From NCBI GenBank assembly GCA_030674915.1, contig JASXSV010000011.1, forward strand, positions 1 to 64,000: 64,000 nt of DNA, read 5' to 3'. The position numbers and the translations under genes were made by a program. The stretch comes from Candidatus Endonucleibacter bathymodioli. GTDB taxonomy: Bacteria; Pseudomonadota; Gammaproteobacteria; Pseudomonadales; Endozoicomonadaceae. Below are positions 1 to 9,243 of the stretch, piece by piece (positions within the stretch are counted from its first letter, which is position 1; every line of letters begins with the position of its first letter). The notes under the pieces are model-generated. The model had not been told where the DNA came from. It was given only the letters and a program-made list of their open reading frames with translations, and searched no databases.

Positions 1-545
1 CAATGGCGCTACCTTCCCTCTCGCAAAGGTAAACGTTATAGGAAGCACCATGGCGATGAGGCTGGATCCAGCTTTATTCTTGGTCTCGTACGCGGATCTG
101 AAAAAAAGGTCGTCCACTGGGAGGGGAATACCGTTCACGTCCAAAATGGATATCTTGTGACGCTGATCGGGCGTGTCTCGAAACTTCTTTTCACGGTCAG
201 AGTTAAAAACAAGACCAAAAAAAGCAGTGTGCCAGGCCATCAAAAAGATGCTACCTCCTTACAAAAGTAACTGTAAAACCATTACGCTTGATGACAGCGG
301 CAAGCTTGCCGGCCACTCAAGTATCGCTAAATCATTAGACTGCAAGATCTACTTTGCGAAGCCATACCATTCATGACAACGTGGACTTAACGAGAATGCT
401 AATGGCCTGCTATGGCGATTTTTACCAAAGGAAGTGAAGATTTACGACTTGTCAAAAAATAAAATTGATGAGGCTTAATCTTTAATCAACATACGGCCAC
501 GAAAAGCTTTAAACTACTTTAGTCCGATTGAGTTTATATCAGGTA
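1..545 (+). pseudogene. IS30-family transposase remnant (C-terminal part)
   Basis: Reading across frames recovers the catalytic half of an IS30 transposase: a VHWEGNTVHVQNGY-like first DDE segment near 110-155, a TLDDSGKLAGHSSIAK-like second Asp segment near 280-330, the YFAKPYHS then QRGLNENANGLL stretch near 350-415, and a terminal NIRPRKALNYFSPIEF near 485-535. Stops and frame changes interrupt it (for example a TGA after YHS at about 375), so it cannot make a working enzyme. The 5' end lies outside the window. It is related to, but much more decayed than, the IS30 element at 7341-8422. Confidence 0.85.
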
Positions 546-978
546 AGCGTGTTAGTTATTGTGGAAATCTAGGATTCACCTCGGTAAAGATGGCTCGTCC
601 CAGCTGGTATTTTCGAGCAAGCGTCGGAAGTTCATGATGGTTGTGCGATTGGGAAGAGGCCTCCTCTAGACAATGCTAGAATTATCTCATGGCTGAGACT
701 TAATCGCACCATCCCTAATCAAAAGTATGTCGCCCACTCACACCTTCAGTGGCTTAGGTGTACATACGTTAATTAATATCAGCGATACCAGTGCTTAAGT
801 CGAATCCAGACTCAGCATCCTTTCTCTGTCGAGAGGACTTTCCTTTGATTTATAGAAGACAGCGTCATTCTTTTTTTATGCGACAATTGATTGTTAGGTA
901 ACCAATCTACCAAACAAAATACTCCGCATGACTTTAATGAATATGGGCGTATCTTTCATTTATTATGCCCGAAACTTC
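546..978. other. Intergenic stretch without a recognisable gene
   Basis: No coding sequence is convincing. A short segment near 690-705 ends in ACTTAATCGCAC, which resembles the terminal repeat of the degenerate IS5-type remnants found further right (for example at 9060-9074 and 21499-21513). The stretch is therefore probably old insertion-sequence debris. Confidence 0.4.
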
Positions 979-1006
979 TTGACATTCCGCCTAGATAGTG
1001 TAAAAT
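979..1006 (+). promoter_or_regulatory. Putative sigma-70 promoter for the first LDLa gene
   Basis: A perfect -35 TTGACA (979-984) is followed, after a 16-bp spacer, by TAAAAT (1001-1006), five of six matches to the -10 consensus. It lies about 165 bp upstream of the LDLa gene start and would give a long 5' leader. Most of that leader is conserved upstream of the paralogue at 18451. Confidence 0.5.
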
Positions 1007-1171
1007 GCACGCATACTCTCCGTGCAGAAGCGAAAGCACATGCCAACCGCCAACCTTCTACATATAGAAAATATTATCAGCAGAAAGACAGAGGAAGTGT
1101 GATGTCTTTCTCTTATTTTTTTATAGAACTCATTACAGAATTTCAGGGAAATATAAAGGGAAGACACAACT

Positions 1172-4100
1172 ATGTTTTTAGTGATTTTTTTTGTGAAGTT
1201 GTTACTTGCTTACCTGTCTTTGGTTAAACTTCATCCTTTAAAGATAGGTATTTTATTGTATTCAATAGCTGAGCGCAGACATCCATTATTGAGACATCTG
1301 GGCTTTATTCCATTTCTGCCTTGCGATAATGGCAAGCTCTTACGGAATATAAAATTCTCCCTGTGCTTTCCGATAATACTAGTATTGATAACTACCTCGC
1401 TAACTTATGCTGCCAACGATAATTGCCATAATTACACATCCAAACCGCCGGTAACTATGCTGTTAAACGAACCCAACTATTTAGATAAGTGTCTTACCGA
1501 CTTAAGCAATGAACTAGTTATAAATATTCATAATTTCCTCGAATACTTAGAATTATTCGAGCTAGATGATGGTGAAAATGACAGTATAAAAAAGAGCACG
1601 TTTTTTAACAAAAGACATCATCAGGAATATTATGATTTGTATTGTGTGTTATCTTTGCGATACTACAAAGGTCAGTCGTTTACTGGCTTTGTGCGTTACA
1701 TGATATATAACGAGCCAGCCAGGGTTATTAGCCGACCGTTGCTGGAAGCTATGCGTAAGCTTTGTAATGATTACAAAGATAGGCCGGGCATTACCATAGG
1801 CAATATGTTGACAGAAGTGGCAAAACAGAAGCATACCGATGAAAATATTAAAGCTTTTCTACGTTACAAAGCCAATGATATAGAAACTCAACATAAAGCT
1901 TTGTATTCTGACGATAATACTAGCACCAATAAGTACAGTGCTAATGCTAATAGCAGTACTGACAGCAGCATGAACAATAAAAGCTGGTCGTCCTGGCTCA
2001 GACGCTGTAGCCAAAAAAGCATTAGCTGCGCCAAAAATATAGTGAAAAACGTATCCCGTCTTGCACCCAAAGAAATGTACACGGCACCATATTTTAGTGC
2101 ACTCATGATGCCTCTTGCTGGCGCCGATAATAACAATTTTGTCTGTGATAACGGACGTAAAGTAGACATGAGCAAGACCTGCAATAACAAGAATGACTGC
2201 GGGGATTACAGTGACGAGCATATTTTATTATGCTGTAAGGATCAGATATTTGACGCTACAACCAGGCGTTGTGATCACAAATATATGGCATACCAGAGGT
2301 TATTTATTTGTGATGATAATAAGCAAACAATTCGTATCAACTCGATGTGTGATGGTAGTTATAACTGCGCTGACAAAAGTGAGGAAAAGGCCTCATCCTG
2401 CTGTTATGGGGGCATACAAGGGAGAAACAGCTCAACTGGGATTTGTGAAGAAAAAGATTCTGAAAGCTCAACGTTATTTGTTTGTGAAGATGGTTATACG
2501 ACGCATATAGGAAACAAATGTAATGGCAAAATGGAATGCGCTGATAACAGTGATGAAAAAGTCTCATACTGCTGTAAAGACGGAATTAAGGGAATTAATA
2601 AAATAACACAGTTATGTAGACATTATTATAGTTCCGATAAACAGTTATTTGTCTGTGATAATAAATACACGATAGATACAAAAAATCTTTGTGATAACAA
2701 ACACGACTGCACTGACGGAAATGATGAAAGACTCAACGGCACAAATCCCACCTGCTTTGATTGTAGCGGAGATAATAAAAAGATTATTTTAGGTAAGCTC
2801 ATCTGTGATGGCAACAACGACTGCCCTAACGGAAATGATGAAAGACTCAACGGCACAAATCCCACCTGCTTTGATTGTGGCGGAGATAATAGAAAGCTTA
2901 TTTTAGGTAAGTTCCTCTGTGATGGCAACAACGACTGTCCTGACGGCAATGACGAACGACTCAACGGCACAAATCCTACCTGCTTTGATTGTGGCGGAAA
3001 TAATAGAAAGCTTATTTTAGGTAGGCTCCTCTGTGATGGCCACAACGACTGTCCTGACGACAGTGACGAAAGACTAAACGGCACAAATCCTACCTGCTTT
3101 GATTGTGGCGGAGATAATAAAAAGATTATTTTAGGTAAGCTCATCTGTGATGGCAACAACGACTGCCCTAACGGAAATGATGAAAGACTCAACGGCACAA
3201 ATCCCACCTGCTTTGATTGTGGCGGAGATAATAGAAAGCTTATTTTAGGTAAGTTCCTCTGTGATGGCAACAACGACTGTCCTGACGGCAATGACGAACG
3301 ACTCAACGGCACAAATCCTACCTGCTTTGATTGTGGCGGAAATAATAGAAAGCTTATTTTAGGTAGGCTCCTCTGTGATGGCCACAACGACTGTCCTGAC
3401 GACAGTGACGAAAGACTAAACGTCACAAATCCTACCTGCTTTGATTGTGGCGGAGATAATAAAAAGATTATTTTAGGTAAGCTCATCTATGATGGCAACA
3501 ACGACTGCCCTAACGGAAATGATGAAAGACGCAACGTCACAAATCCCACCTACTTTGATTGTGGCGGAGATAATAGAAAGCTTATTTTAGGTAAGTTCCT
3601 CTGTGATGGCAACAACGACTGTCCTGACGGCAATGACGAACGACTCAACGGCACAAATCCTACCTGCTTTGATTGTGGCGGAAATAATAGAAAGCTTATT
3701 TTAGGTAGGCTCCTCTGTGATGGCCACAACGACTGTCCTGACGACAGTGACGAAAGACTAAACGGCACAAATCCTACCTGCTTTGATTGTGGCGGAAATA
3801 ATAGAAAACTTATTTTAGGCAAGCTCCTCTGTGACGGCAACAACGACTGTCCTAACGACAGTGACGAAAGATTCAACGGCACAAATCCTACCTGCTTTGA
3901 TTGTGGCGGAAATAATAGAAAGCTTATTTTAGGTAATCTCCTCTGTGATGGCAACAACGACTGTCCTAACGACAGTGACGAAAGACTCAACGGCACAAAT
4001 CCTACCTGCTTTGATTGTGGCGGAAATAATAGAACGCTTATTTTAGGTAAGTCCCTCTGTGATGGCATCAACGACTGTCCTGACGACAGTGACGAAAGAC

Positions 4101-4468
4101 TCAACGGCACAAATCCCACCTGCTTTGATTGTGGCGAAAATAATAGAACGCTTATTTCAAGTAAGCTCCTCTGTGATGGCGAAAACAACTGCCTTGATGG
4201 CAGTGATGAATACTGGAATTGCACAAGCACAAGCCCAATTCCTACTCTTAATACCGATACCAATCTTACTTCAACATTTACTACAGCGGGATTGGTGATA
4301 GCTGGAGTCATAACATGTACAACTTATATTGTTATGCTAGTAAAGAACCGAGAAACAAAACGATTAAAAGGAACACGTGCATGGCTTTTAAGCCCCATTA
4401 CTAAGCCAGTTAATTATCTACTCCGTTATTGTGGTTACCGTCAAGCCAATACAGAAAGTGACGAATAG
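1172..4468 (+). CDS. Secreted/membrane protein with 17 LDL-receptor class A-like modules
   Basis: 1098 residues. A long N-terminal extension (about 1-60) precedes a signal-like hydrophobic segment ending TYA-AND near residue 81. An unrecognised domain (about 85-310) follows. Then come four divergent LDLa modules (about 323-530), thirteen near-identical 38-residue modules (533 to about 1025), a C-terminal membrane helix (about 1030-1060) and a basic tail. Each module keeps the calcium-site pattern CDGxxDCxDxxDE. Most carry only four of the usual six cysteines, and nearly all carry an NGT sequon. In animals LDLa modules bind ligands, and they are rare in bacteria. The start is set by AAGGGAAG about 9 nt upstream and by alignment with the start of the paralogue at 18451. 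One module (about residues 760-795) has lost two cysteines to Tyr. The role (host adhesion or ligand capture) is inference. Confidence 0.85.
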   Translation: MFLVIFFVKLLLAYLSLVKLHPLKIGILLYSIAERRHPLLRHLGFIPFLPCDNGKLLRNIKFSLCFPIILVLITTSLTYAANDNCHNYTSKPPVTMLLNEPNYLDKCLTDLSNELVINIHNFLEYLELFELDDGENDSIKKSTFFNKRHHQEYYDLYCVLSLRYYKGQSFTGFVRYMIYNEPARVISRPLLEAMRKLCNDYKDRPGITIGNMLTEVAKQKHTDENIKAFLRYKANDIETQHKALYSDDNTSTNKYSANANSSTDSSMNNKSWSSWLRRCSQKSISCAKNIVKNVSRLAPKEMYTAPYFSALMMPLAGADNNNFVCDNGRKVDMSKTCNNKNDCGDYSDEHILLCCKDQIFDATTRRCDHKYMAYQRLFICDDNKQTIRINSMCDGSYNCADKSEEKASSCCYGGIQGRNSSTGICEEKDSESSTLFVCEDGYTTHIGNKCNGKMECADNSDEKVSYCCKDGIKGINKITQLCRHYYSSDKQLFVCDNKYTIDTKNLCDNKHDCTDGNDERLNGTNPTCFDCSGDNKKIILGKLICDGNNDCPNGNDERLNGTNPTCFDCGGDNRKLILGKFLCDGNNDCPDGNDERLNGTNPTCFDCGGNNRKLILGRLLCDGHNDCPDDSDERLNGTNPTCFDCGGDNKKIILGKLICDGNNDCPNGNDERLNGTNPTCFDCGGDNRKLILGKFLCDGNNDCPDGNDERLNGTNPTCFDCGGNNRKLILGRLLCDGHNDCPDDSDERLNVTNPTCFDCGGDNKKIILGKLIYDGNNDCPNGNDERRNVTNPTYFDCGGDNRKLILGKFLCDGNNDCPDGNDERLNGTNPTCFDCGGNNRKLILGRLLCDGHNDCPDDSDERLNGTNPTCFDCGGNNRKLILGKLLCDGNNDCPNDSDERFNGTNPTCFDCGGNNRKLILGNLLCDGNNDCPNDSDERLNGTNPTCFDCGGNNRTLILGKSLCDGINDCPDDSDERLNGTNPTCFDCGENNRTLISSKLLCDGENNCLDGSDEYWNCTSTSPIPTLNTDTNLTSTFTTAGLVIAGVITCTTYIVMLVKNRETKRLKGTRAWLLSPITKPVNYLLRYCGYRQANTESDE
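2768..4249 (+). repeat. 13 tandem 114-bp units encoding LDLa modules, with a 342-bp higher-order period
   Basis: Thirteen consecutive 114-bp units occur without any indel: unit starts fall at 2768, 3110 and 3452, and the final unit starts at 4136 exactly as a 114-bp period predicts. Units 1-3, 4-6 and 7-9 are near-identical triplets, giving a 342-bp super-repeat. This means the latest amplification copied three modules at a time. The array is in frame, so copy-number change would add or remove whole modules. Confidence 0.9.
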
Positions 4469-5150
4469 GCTAACCAGAAGGATGACACAACAAGTACCGA
4501 AAACGACACCAGCTATATGTTATATGTGCTGCTAATTTATTTCCAATGTACTTATCCCGTATCACATGGTTTCTACGCACCATATATATCAGTTATTATT
4601 GAAGGTATTGGTAGACGACAAGATAGGACGTTGCCAAGAGCCTATGTACACTTTTATTGGAAGCGGAGGTGCACGAACGTACTGCTAACTTGATAGATGG
4701 CAATTGCTGTATAACTTGAGTTAAGTTACGTGGATTATCCGTGTTACGTCTACTTTTGTATTAGTTGTTGTAGCATGACTGGAAATTAGTTGTCGTCGCT
4801 ATAACTCGGTTTTGAAAAGGCCAACGAGTAGCATAGTATCACTGTAATACAAAGATTTTATTACATAAATAAACGATACAAGTTGCCTGTTTTAAATTAA
4901 CATACTCATATTGAGTTAGACTAATACAATAAGCGAAATACACTACTAATCACTCATATTTTTAGCTTCACAGGGATGCACTAACTTGCCAACCTACTCA
5001 CGCCTTCAATGAAAACTGGCGTAGAAACAAGATACTTAGGCAGTTTATTGAGATCTCTTGCAATATCCTTAAATCCAATTAGATTCCACTAGATTTGGTT
5101 GTCTTATGATAATCAGTATTTTATTAATAACATTTGTAATAGGTAATGAA
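4469..5150. other. Intergenic region between the LDLa gene and the six-copy family
   Basis: No gene is supported. Near 4985-5030 there is a half-copy of the dispersed palindromic repeat (CTACTCACGCCTTCAATG core). A TTGCAA (-35-like, near 5058) with TAGATT 16 bp further on corresponds to the conserved promoter of the downstream family. Confidence 0.4.
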
Positions 5151-6048
5151 ATGAGCGAACAAATAAATTCCAAAATCACTAAAAACGCCATAATGTCGCT
5201 AGTGGCGCTATTAAGCTTTTGTCAGTTCAGTCAAGTATTTGCTGGCCTAAAAATAGACGAGGATGAAGTTTATATTAAAGATAATATAACAGTTGTATTG
5301 ACTGGGTACTCTATTTTCACTGCTGAGTTATCTGATAAAACATACACTTATTCTATAGGTGATAAATCTATAGGGCTGTTTAGGGCACAGTCACATAAGG
5401 AAGACACCCCCCTAGTTGTGGTAGTTGCTCCCTTCTTCTGGGATATAGATACTACTTCCTCAGACAATCTGGACCCGCTTGTTACAGCGGTGCGTTACCT
5501 TGGTCTTCCAAAAATACCCCTTGATCCAAATAAAACAGATGAGTGGAGTATCAATCCAGGAATCTTGGACAACCCATCCAATACACAGAAGATGCGTAGC
5601 AGTGGTTTTTATGTAAAAAAAACAGTCGCAGATAGCGCCTTCGTTCACAGCTTTGGCACTACATCTACTTACGTAGGATTTTCCAATATACGTTCCAACA
5701 GACTAGACCAGGATCTAATAGTTAACCTAAGATTAACTTCTGATTATGATATTGAGTATATAAAAAACGGCAAGTCATATGCGAATATTAAACAAGGATT
5801 ATCAAAATTACTAACTGATAATCCAGATGCAACAAAATTACATGTTTTTTTTACCTATATTACATTATTCAAAGCACTCTCCGAAACTAGGACATACAGC
5901 AGTTGAAGCATTTTGCGATAAATTCATTAAAAACATAAACAACAAACTAACAATACCTAGCGTTATTTATGTGGATTTAATGTATGGCTCAGAGGAAACC
6001 ATTAATTACATTAGAAAATTATTAGCCAATTACGACTTTAAACAATAA
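5151..6048 (+). pseudogene. Six-copy secreted protein family, copy A (frameshifted)
   Basis: Copy A begins MSEQINSKITKN and has a signal peptide ending VFA-G. It continues with the family landmarks YIKDNITVVLTG, TPLVVVVAPFFWDI, INPGILDN and YVGFSNIRSN. The frame is lost at a run of eight T at 5845-5852, where the other copies have TTTATTT encoding VYLP. The remaining 66 residues (LGHTAVEAFCDKF to the end) continue in another frame to 6048. It is also the only copy without the cysteine pair in the variable region. It is either a pseudogene or a gene that needs slippage at the T tract. The family function is not recognised. Confidence 0.75.
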
Positions 6049-6099
6049 CTGTCAGATATGGCCTGATTATAAACGTGTTTAGTGAACACTTCAGGCCAT

Positions 6100-6290
6100 T
6101 TTACCGCTCAGTCTTTTAGTGATTGAGTCTGTGCAATATAACCCAGTCCTCCCATGGTATGTGATGATTTTATATTCAAACACCTTTTTAAGGTCGCTTC
6201 CGAATCTTCCAACGAAAGGTCTTATGTCTTTATTTACTCGCTAAAGCGCTCATATTACTAGGACTTAATCGCATACTCCCTTGCCTCCCT
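6100..6290 (-). pseudogene. Degenerate transposase remnant downstream of copy A
   Basis: On the minus strand this resembles the fuller remnant at 10156-10344, whose frames spell the C-terminus of an IS481/IS3-type integrase (VESFHERIK, then HIPQKGLGYISPTQSLKE). It ends at 6262 with GGACTTAATCGCAT, a terminal-repeat-like sequence shared by the remnants behind every family copy. This version lacks the IS5-like N-terminal block that the other spacers carry. Confidence 0.5.
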
Positions 6291-6305
6291 ACTCACGCCT
6301 TCAAT

Positions 6306-6346
6306 GGCAACTGGCAACTGGCAACTGGCAACTGGCAACTGGCAAC
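6306..6346. repeat. Heptanucleotide tandem repeat (GGCAACT, about 6 units)
   Basis: Five complete GGCAACT units and most of a sixth lie inside the end of a half-copy of the dispersed palindromic repeat, whose normal end reads CAATGGCAACTGG. They sit about 125 bp upstream of copy B. Replication slippage on a two-unit seed is the simplest origin. Confidence 0.85.
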
Positions 6347-6470
6347 CAATATTTTCAGGTAACTTATTGAAATTGCTTGCTATCTTATTGAAGCCAGATA
6401 TAGTCTCATTCGGCTTGGTTGTCTTATGATAATCAGTATTTTATTAATAACAATTGTATAAGGTAGTGAA

Positions 6471-7352
6471 ATGAGAGAACAAACAAATTCCAAGATTACT
6501 AATAACGTCCCAATGCTGCTAATAGCACTATTAAGTTTTTTTCAGTTCAGTCAAGTATTTGCTGGCCTAGAAGAGGAAAAAGTTTATATTAAAGATAATA
6601 TAACAGTTGTCTTGACCGGGAACTCTATTTTTACTTCTATATCGTGTACTGACTATACCACTAATTATATATGTAAGGAAGCTATAGAGCTGTATCAGGC
6701 ACAGTCAAAATATAGTGACACCCCCCTAATAGTGGTGGTTTCTCCTTCCTTTTGGGATATAGATAGTGACGATTCACGCTACCATGATTCGTTTGTTTCA
6801 GCGCTGCGAGATCTTGGTCTTCCAAGCATAACCCTTGATCTAAATAAAAAAGATGAGTGGATCATCAATCCAGGATTGACGGATAACTCATTCAATGCAC
6901 AGAAGATGCGTAGTAGTGGTTTTTATGTAAAAAAAGCAGCCGAAGATAGCAAATTCGTTACAAGTTTTAGCACCAAACGTACTTACGTAGGATTTGCCAA
7001 TATACGCTCCGACACACTAAAACAGGAAGCAATGGATAAACTGGAAGCTGACTCTAATTCTGATATTGAGTATATAAAAAAAGGCGAGTCATATACAAAT
7101 ATTAAACAAGGACTATCAAAATTACTGACTGGCAATCCAGATGCAACAAAATTACATGTTTATTTACCTGTATTGCATAACACAAAGTACTCTCAAGAAT
7201 TAGGAAATACAGCAGCTGAAGCATTTTGCGATAAATTTATTAAAAATATAAACGACGAACTAAAAATATCTAGCGTTATTTATATAGACTTACTGGCAGG
7301 CTCAGATACAACCATTAGCCACATCCGGAAATCATTAACTCGCGGATTTTAG
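6471..7352 (+). CDS. Six-copy secreted protein family, copy B (3' end replaced by IS30)
   Basis: 293 residues starting MREQTNSKITNN, with a signal peptide ending VFA-G near residue 31. The Met start is decisive for the whole family. In this copy the upstream in-frame extension seen elsewhere is broken by TAA, while AGGTAGTGAA-ATG is kept. A variable segment (about 48-75) holds a cysteine pair (SCTDYTTNYIC). The body follows the family pattern, including FWDI, INPG, SSGFYVKKA and YVGFANIRSD. The native tail DYGFKG has been replaced by RGF-stop, read from the left end of the IS30 element inserted after codon 290. The protein is probably still functional. Function unknown; exported. Confidence 0.8.
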   Translation: MREQTNSKITNNVPMLLIALLSFFQFSQVFAGLEEEKVYIKDNITVVLTGNSIFTSISCTDYTTNYICKEAIELYQAQSKYSDTPLIVVVSPSFWDIDSDDSRYHDSFVSALRDLGLPSITLDLNKKDEWIINPGLTDNSFNAQKMRSSGFYVKKAAEDSKFVTSFSTKRTYVGFANIRSDTLKQEAMDKLEADSNSDIEYIKKGESYTNIKQGLSKLLTGNPDATKLHVYLPVLHNTKYSQELGNTAAEAFCDKFIKNINDELKISSVIYIDLLAGSDTTISHIRKSLTRGF

Positions 7353-8422
7353 TCATAAGTGCGCCATATTGAAAAAGTTGAGCCAGAGGGTACACTCACG
7401 GTTCTACCAAAAACCAATGTGAGACCACTTATGAATAAGCGTTATACCCACCTGACTCAAGAAGAAAGATACCAGATTTGGTCAGAGAAAAAAGCAGGAG
7501 TTTCAAATGAAATTATCGCCCAAGACTTAAGGCGTGATTTGAGTACCGTTAAAAGAGAGTTGGCTAGAAATACAGGGGCTAGAGGTTATCGCCCGAAGCA
7601 AGCACATAATTTTGCGCAGGAACGTCATCAACAGAAACCAAAAGCGACCAAGATGGTAGCTGAACTGAAAGATAAAATTACTGACAGACTAAGTAAGCAG
7701 TGGAGCCCTGAGCAAATACAAGGACGCCTTAAACGAGATAATCAACCTTCTGTATGTCCCTCTACGATTTACCAGTTTATTCGAGAGGACAAAGCTGGGG
7801 GTGGTTGCTTGTATCAACATCTTCGGCACAAGAAGTATAAGCAAAGAACAAGAAAGCCGATGCACGAGGCCAGATCCGAAACCGTGTTAGCATTGATGAT
7901 CGACCTGGAATTGTGGATCAAAAAATACGTTTAGGCGATTGGGAAGCAGACACTGTAATTGGCAAAAGACACAAGGGTGTACTGGTTACATTAACGGAAA
8001 GAGTGAGTAAATTAAATTTGGTAAAACGTGTTCCTTCAAAGCACGCTGACGTGGTGACGAAAGCAATTATAACGATGCTCAAGCCTTACCAATCAGACTT
8101 ACTCACGATCACATTTGATAACGGAAAGGAGTTCGCCTTTCATGAAAAAATCAAGAAAAAGCTTAACGTAGATACCTATTTTGCTCACCCTTACTCCTCG
8201 TGGGAACGAGGTTTGAATGAAAATCATAATGGTTTGATAAGACAATATTTGCCCAAAAGCCAATCTTTGGATAATGTCACTGACAAAGAAATTTTAGATA
8301 TACAAAACCGACTAAACCAAAGACCAAGAAAACTGTTAGACTTTAAAACACCTGATGAGATTTATAGTGAAATGGCGTTAGCTGCATAAATTTTAAGGGC
8401 GCACTTATGACTAAAATCCGCG
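7341..8422 (+). mobile_element. IS30-family insertion sequence with intact ends and 3-bp target duplication
   Basis: The element is 1082 bp. Inverted repeats of about 24 bp begin CGCGGATTTTAG at 7341 and end CTAAAATCCGCG at 8422. ACT at 7338-7340 is repeated at 8423-8425, the 2-3 bp duplication expected for IS30. Removing the element and one ACT restores a family-type C-terminus (SLTDYGFKG) to copy B. The element is therefore a comparatively recent arrival, although its transposase is now frameshifted. Confidence 0.9.
7431..8389 (+). pseudogene. IS30-family transposase, single frameshift
   Basis: The N-terminal part starts MNKRYTHLTQEERYQI (ATG 7431) and carries the helix-turn-helix LRRDLSTVKRELARN. 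It runs to KPMHEARSE, where a one-base shift at about 7865-7880 sends it to a stop at 7934. The other frame continues NRVSIDDRPGIVDQK, then DWEADTVIGKRHKG, FDNGKEFAFHEK and the ERGLNENHNG region to a stop at 8389, so all DDE segments are present. IS30 members usually have one continuous ORF, so this is probably inactivating. Some insertion sequences use programmed frameshifting, but no classic slippery heptamer is obvious here. Confidence 0.85.
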
Positions 8423-8469
8423 ACTGATTACGGCTTTAAAGGCTAACTTTCAGGCACGGCCTGATTACA

Positions 8470-9075
8470 AACGCATTTAGTGCATATTTCAGACCGTTTT
8501 ACCCCTCAGTCTTTTAGGGACTGAGTCGGTGCAATATAACCCAGTCCTTTCTGGGCATGTGATAACTGTATATGTTCAACCACCTTCAACTCTTTCGACG
8601 AAAGGTCTTGAGGATGTCTTTATTCTCTCGTTAAAGCTCTCAACCATGCCGCTGACTTGCAAGTTTAATCATACAAGGCATCTTCCATCGCCGGATCGCT
8701 AAGCATCTACCACTACTGTAACAGATAAACACTTAGCATGCCTGACAGCGCGTAGCTGGATCGATAGCCCACATTTTCATGGCTTAGGTTTGAGGTAAAG
8801 CTAGATGATCTTTTCGAATCTACGCCACGGTACACATCTTTCCAACTCCTCCAAAAACACCTGACTCCTATAGTCTTACGACGTTGTGATTGATGCCATG
8901 CATCGGCAAAAGAAAGATTGTTCATGGTAAAATTCGCTGTAAGGTAACTTCTCTGTGCGGGCTTGGCGACGTTTGTTTTGGTATTCGTTGCCGGAGGAGC
9001 TGAGCTAGCGCTCATTATTCGTCTCATCAAAGAGCAATGACAGGGATTATCTCATTAAGAGGACTTAATCGCATG
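8470..9075 (-). pseudogene. Composite of degenerate transposases (IS481-like C-terminus and IS5-like N-terminus)
   Basis: Minus strand. Positions 8713-9030 resemble an IS5-type transposase N-terminus: NLSFADAWHQSQRRKT, then ALSGMLSVYLLQ, stop, then LSDPAMEDALYD, matching the family pattern MLRxYLLQQWxxLSDxAMEDALY. Positions 8470-8660 resemble the C-terminus of an IS481/IS3-like integrase. The right edge at 9060-9074 carries GGACTTAATCGCATG, a likely terminal repeat of the IS5-type element. The 105-residue minus-strand ORF here is a relic, not a gene. Confidence 0.6.
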
Positions 9076-9150
9076 TTCACTGGTCTCCCTACTCACGCCT
9101 CAATTGACACTGGTGTAGAAACAAAACTTTAGGCATCTTATTGGAATTTC

Positions 9151-9178
9151 TTGCAATATTCTTAAATCCAGTTAGAGT
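9151..9178 (+). promoter_or_regulatory. Conserved family promoter (copy C)
   Basis: TTGCAA (9151-9156), 16-bp spacer, TAGAGT (9173-9178). All six family copies have a TTGCAA- or TTGCTA-like hexamer followed 16 bp later by TATAGT, TAGAGT or TAGATT, about 70 bp before the start codon. The conservation among otherwise drifting spacers supports a promoter. Confidence 0.5.
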
Positions 9179-9243
9179 CCTCTAGATTTGGTTGTCTTAT
9201 GATAATCAGTATTTTATTAAGAACAATTGTAATAGGTAATGAA

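Noticed and set aside
928..1227. 99-residue ORF upstream of the first LDLa gene
   Set aside because: It overlaps the promoter, the conserved leader and the LDLa start, and has no family resemblance.
2768..4249. CRISPR array
   Set aside because: Units are contiguous, without unique spacers, and translate in frame as LDLa modules.
2626..4311. Long minus-strand ORFs rich in Ser, Pro and Gln across the LDLa array
   Set aside because: They are the antisense reading of the 114-bp coding repeat. The plus strand gives a coherent LDLa protein with signal and membrane tail.
8713..9030. 105-residue minus-strand gene, present twice (also 12076-12393)
   Set aside because: It matches the N-terminal motifs of IS5 transposases across stops, so it is a relic copied by the tandem duplication.
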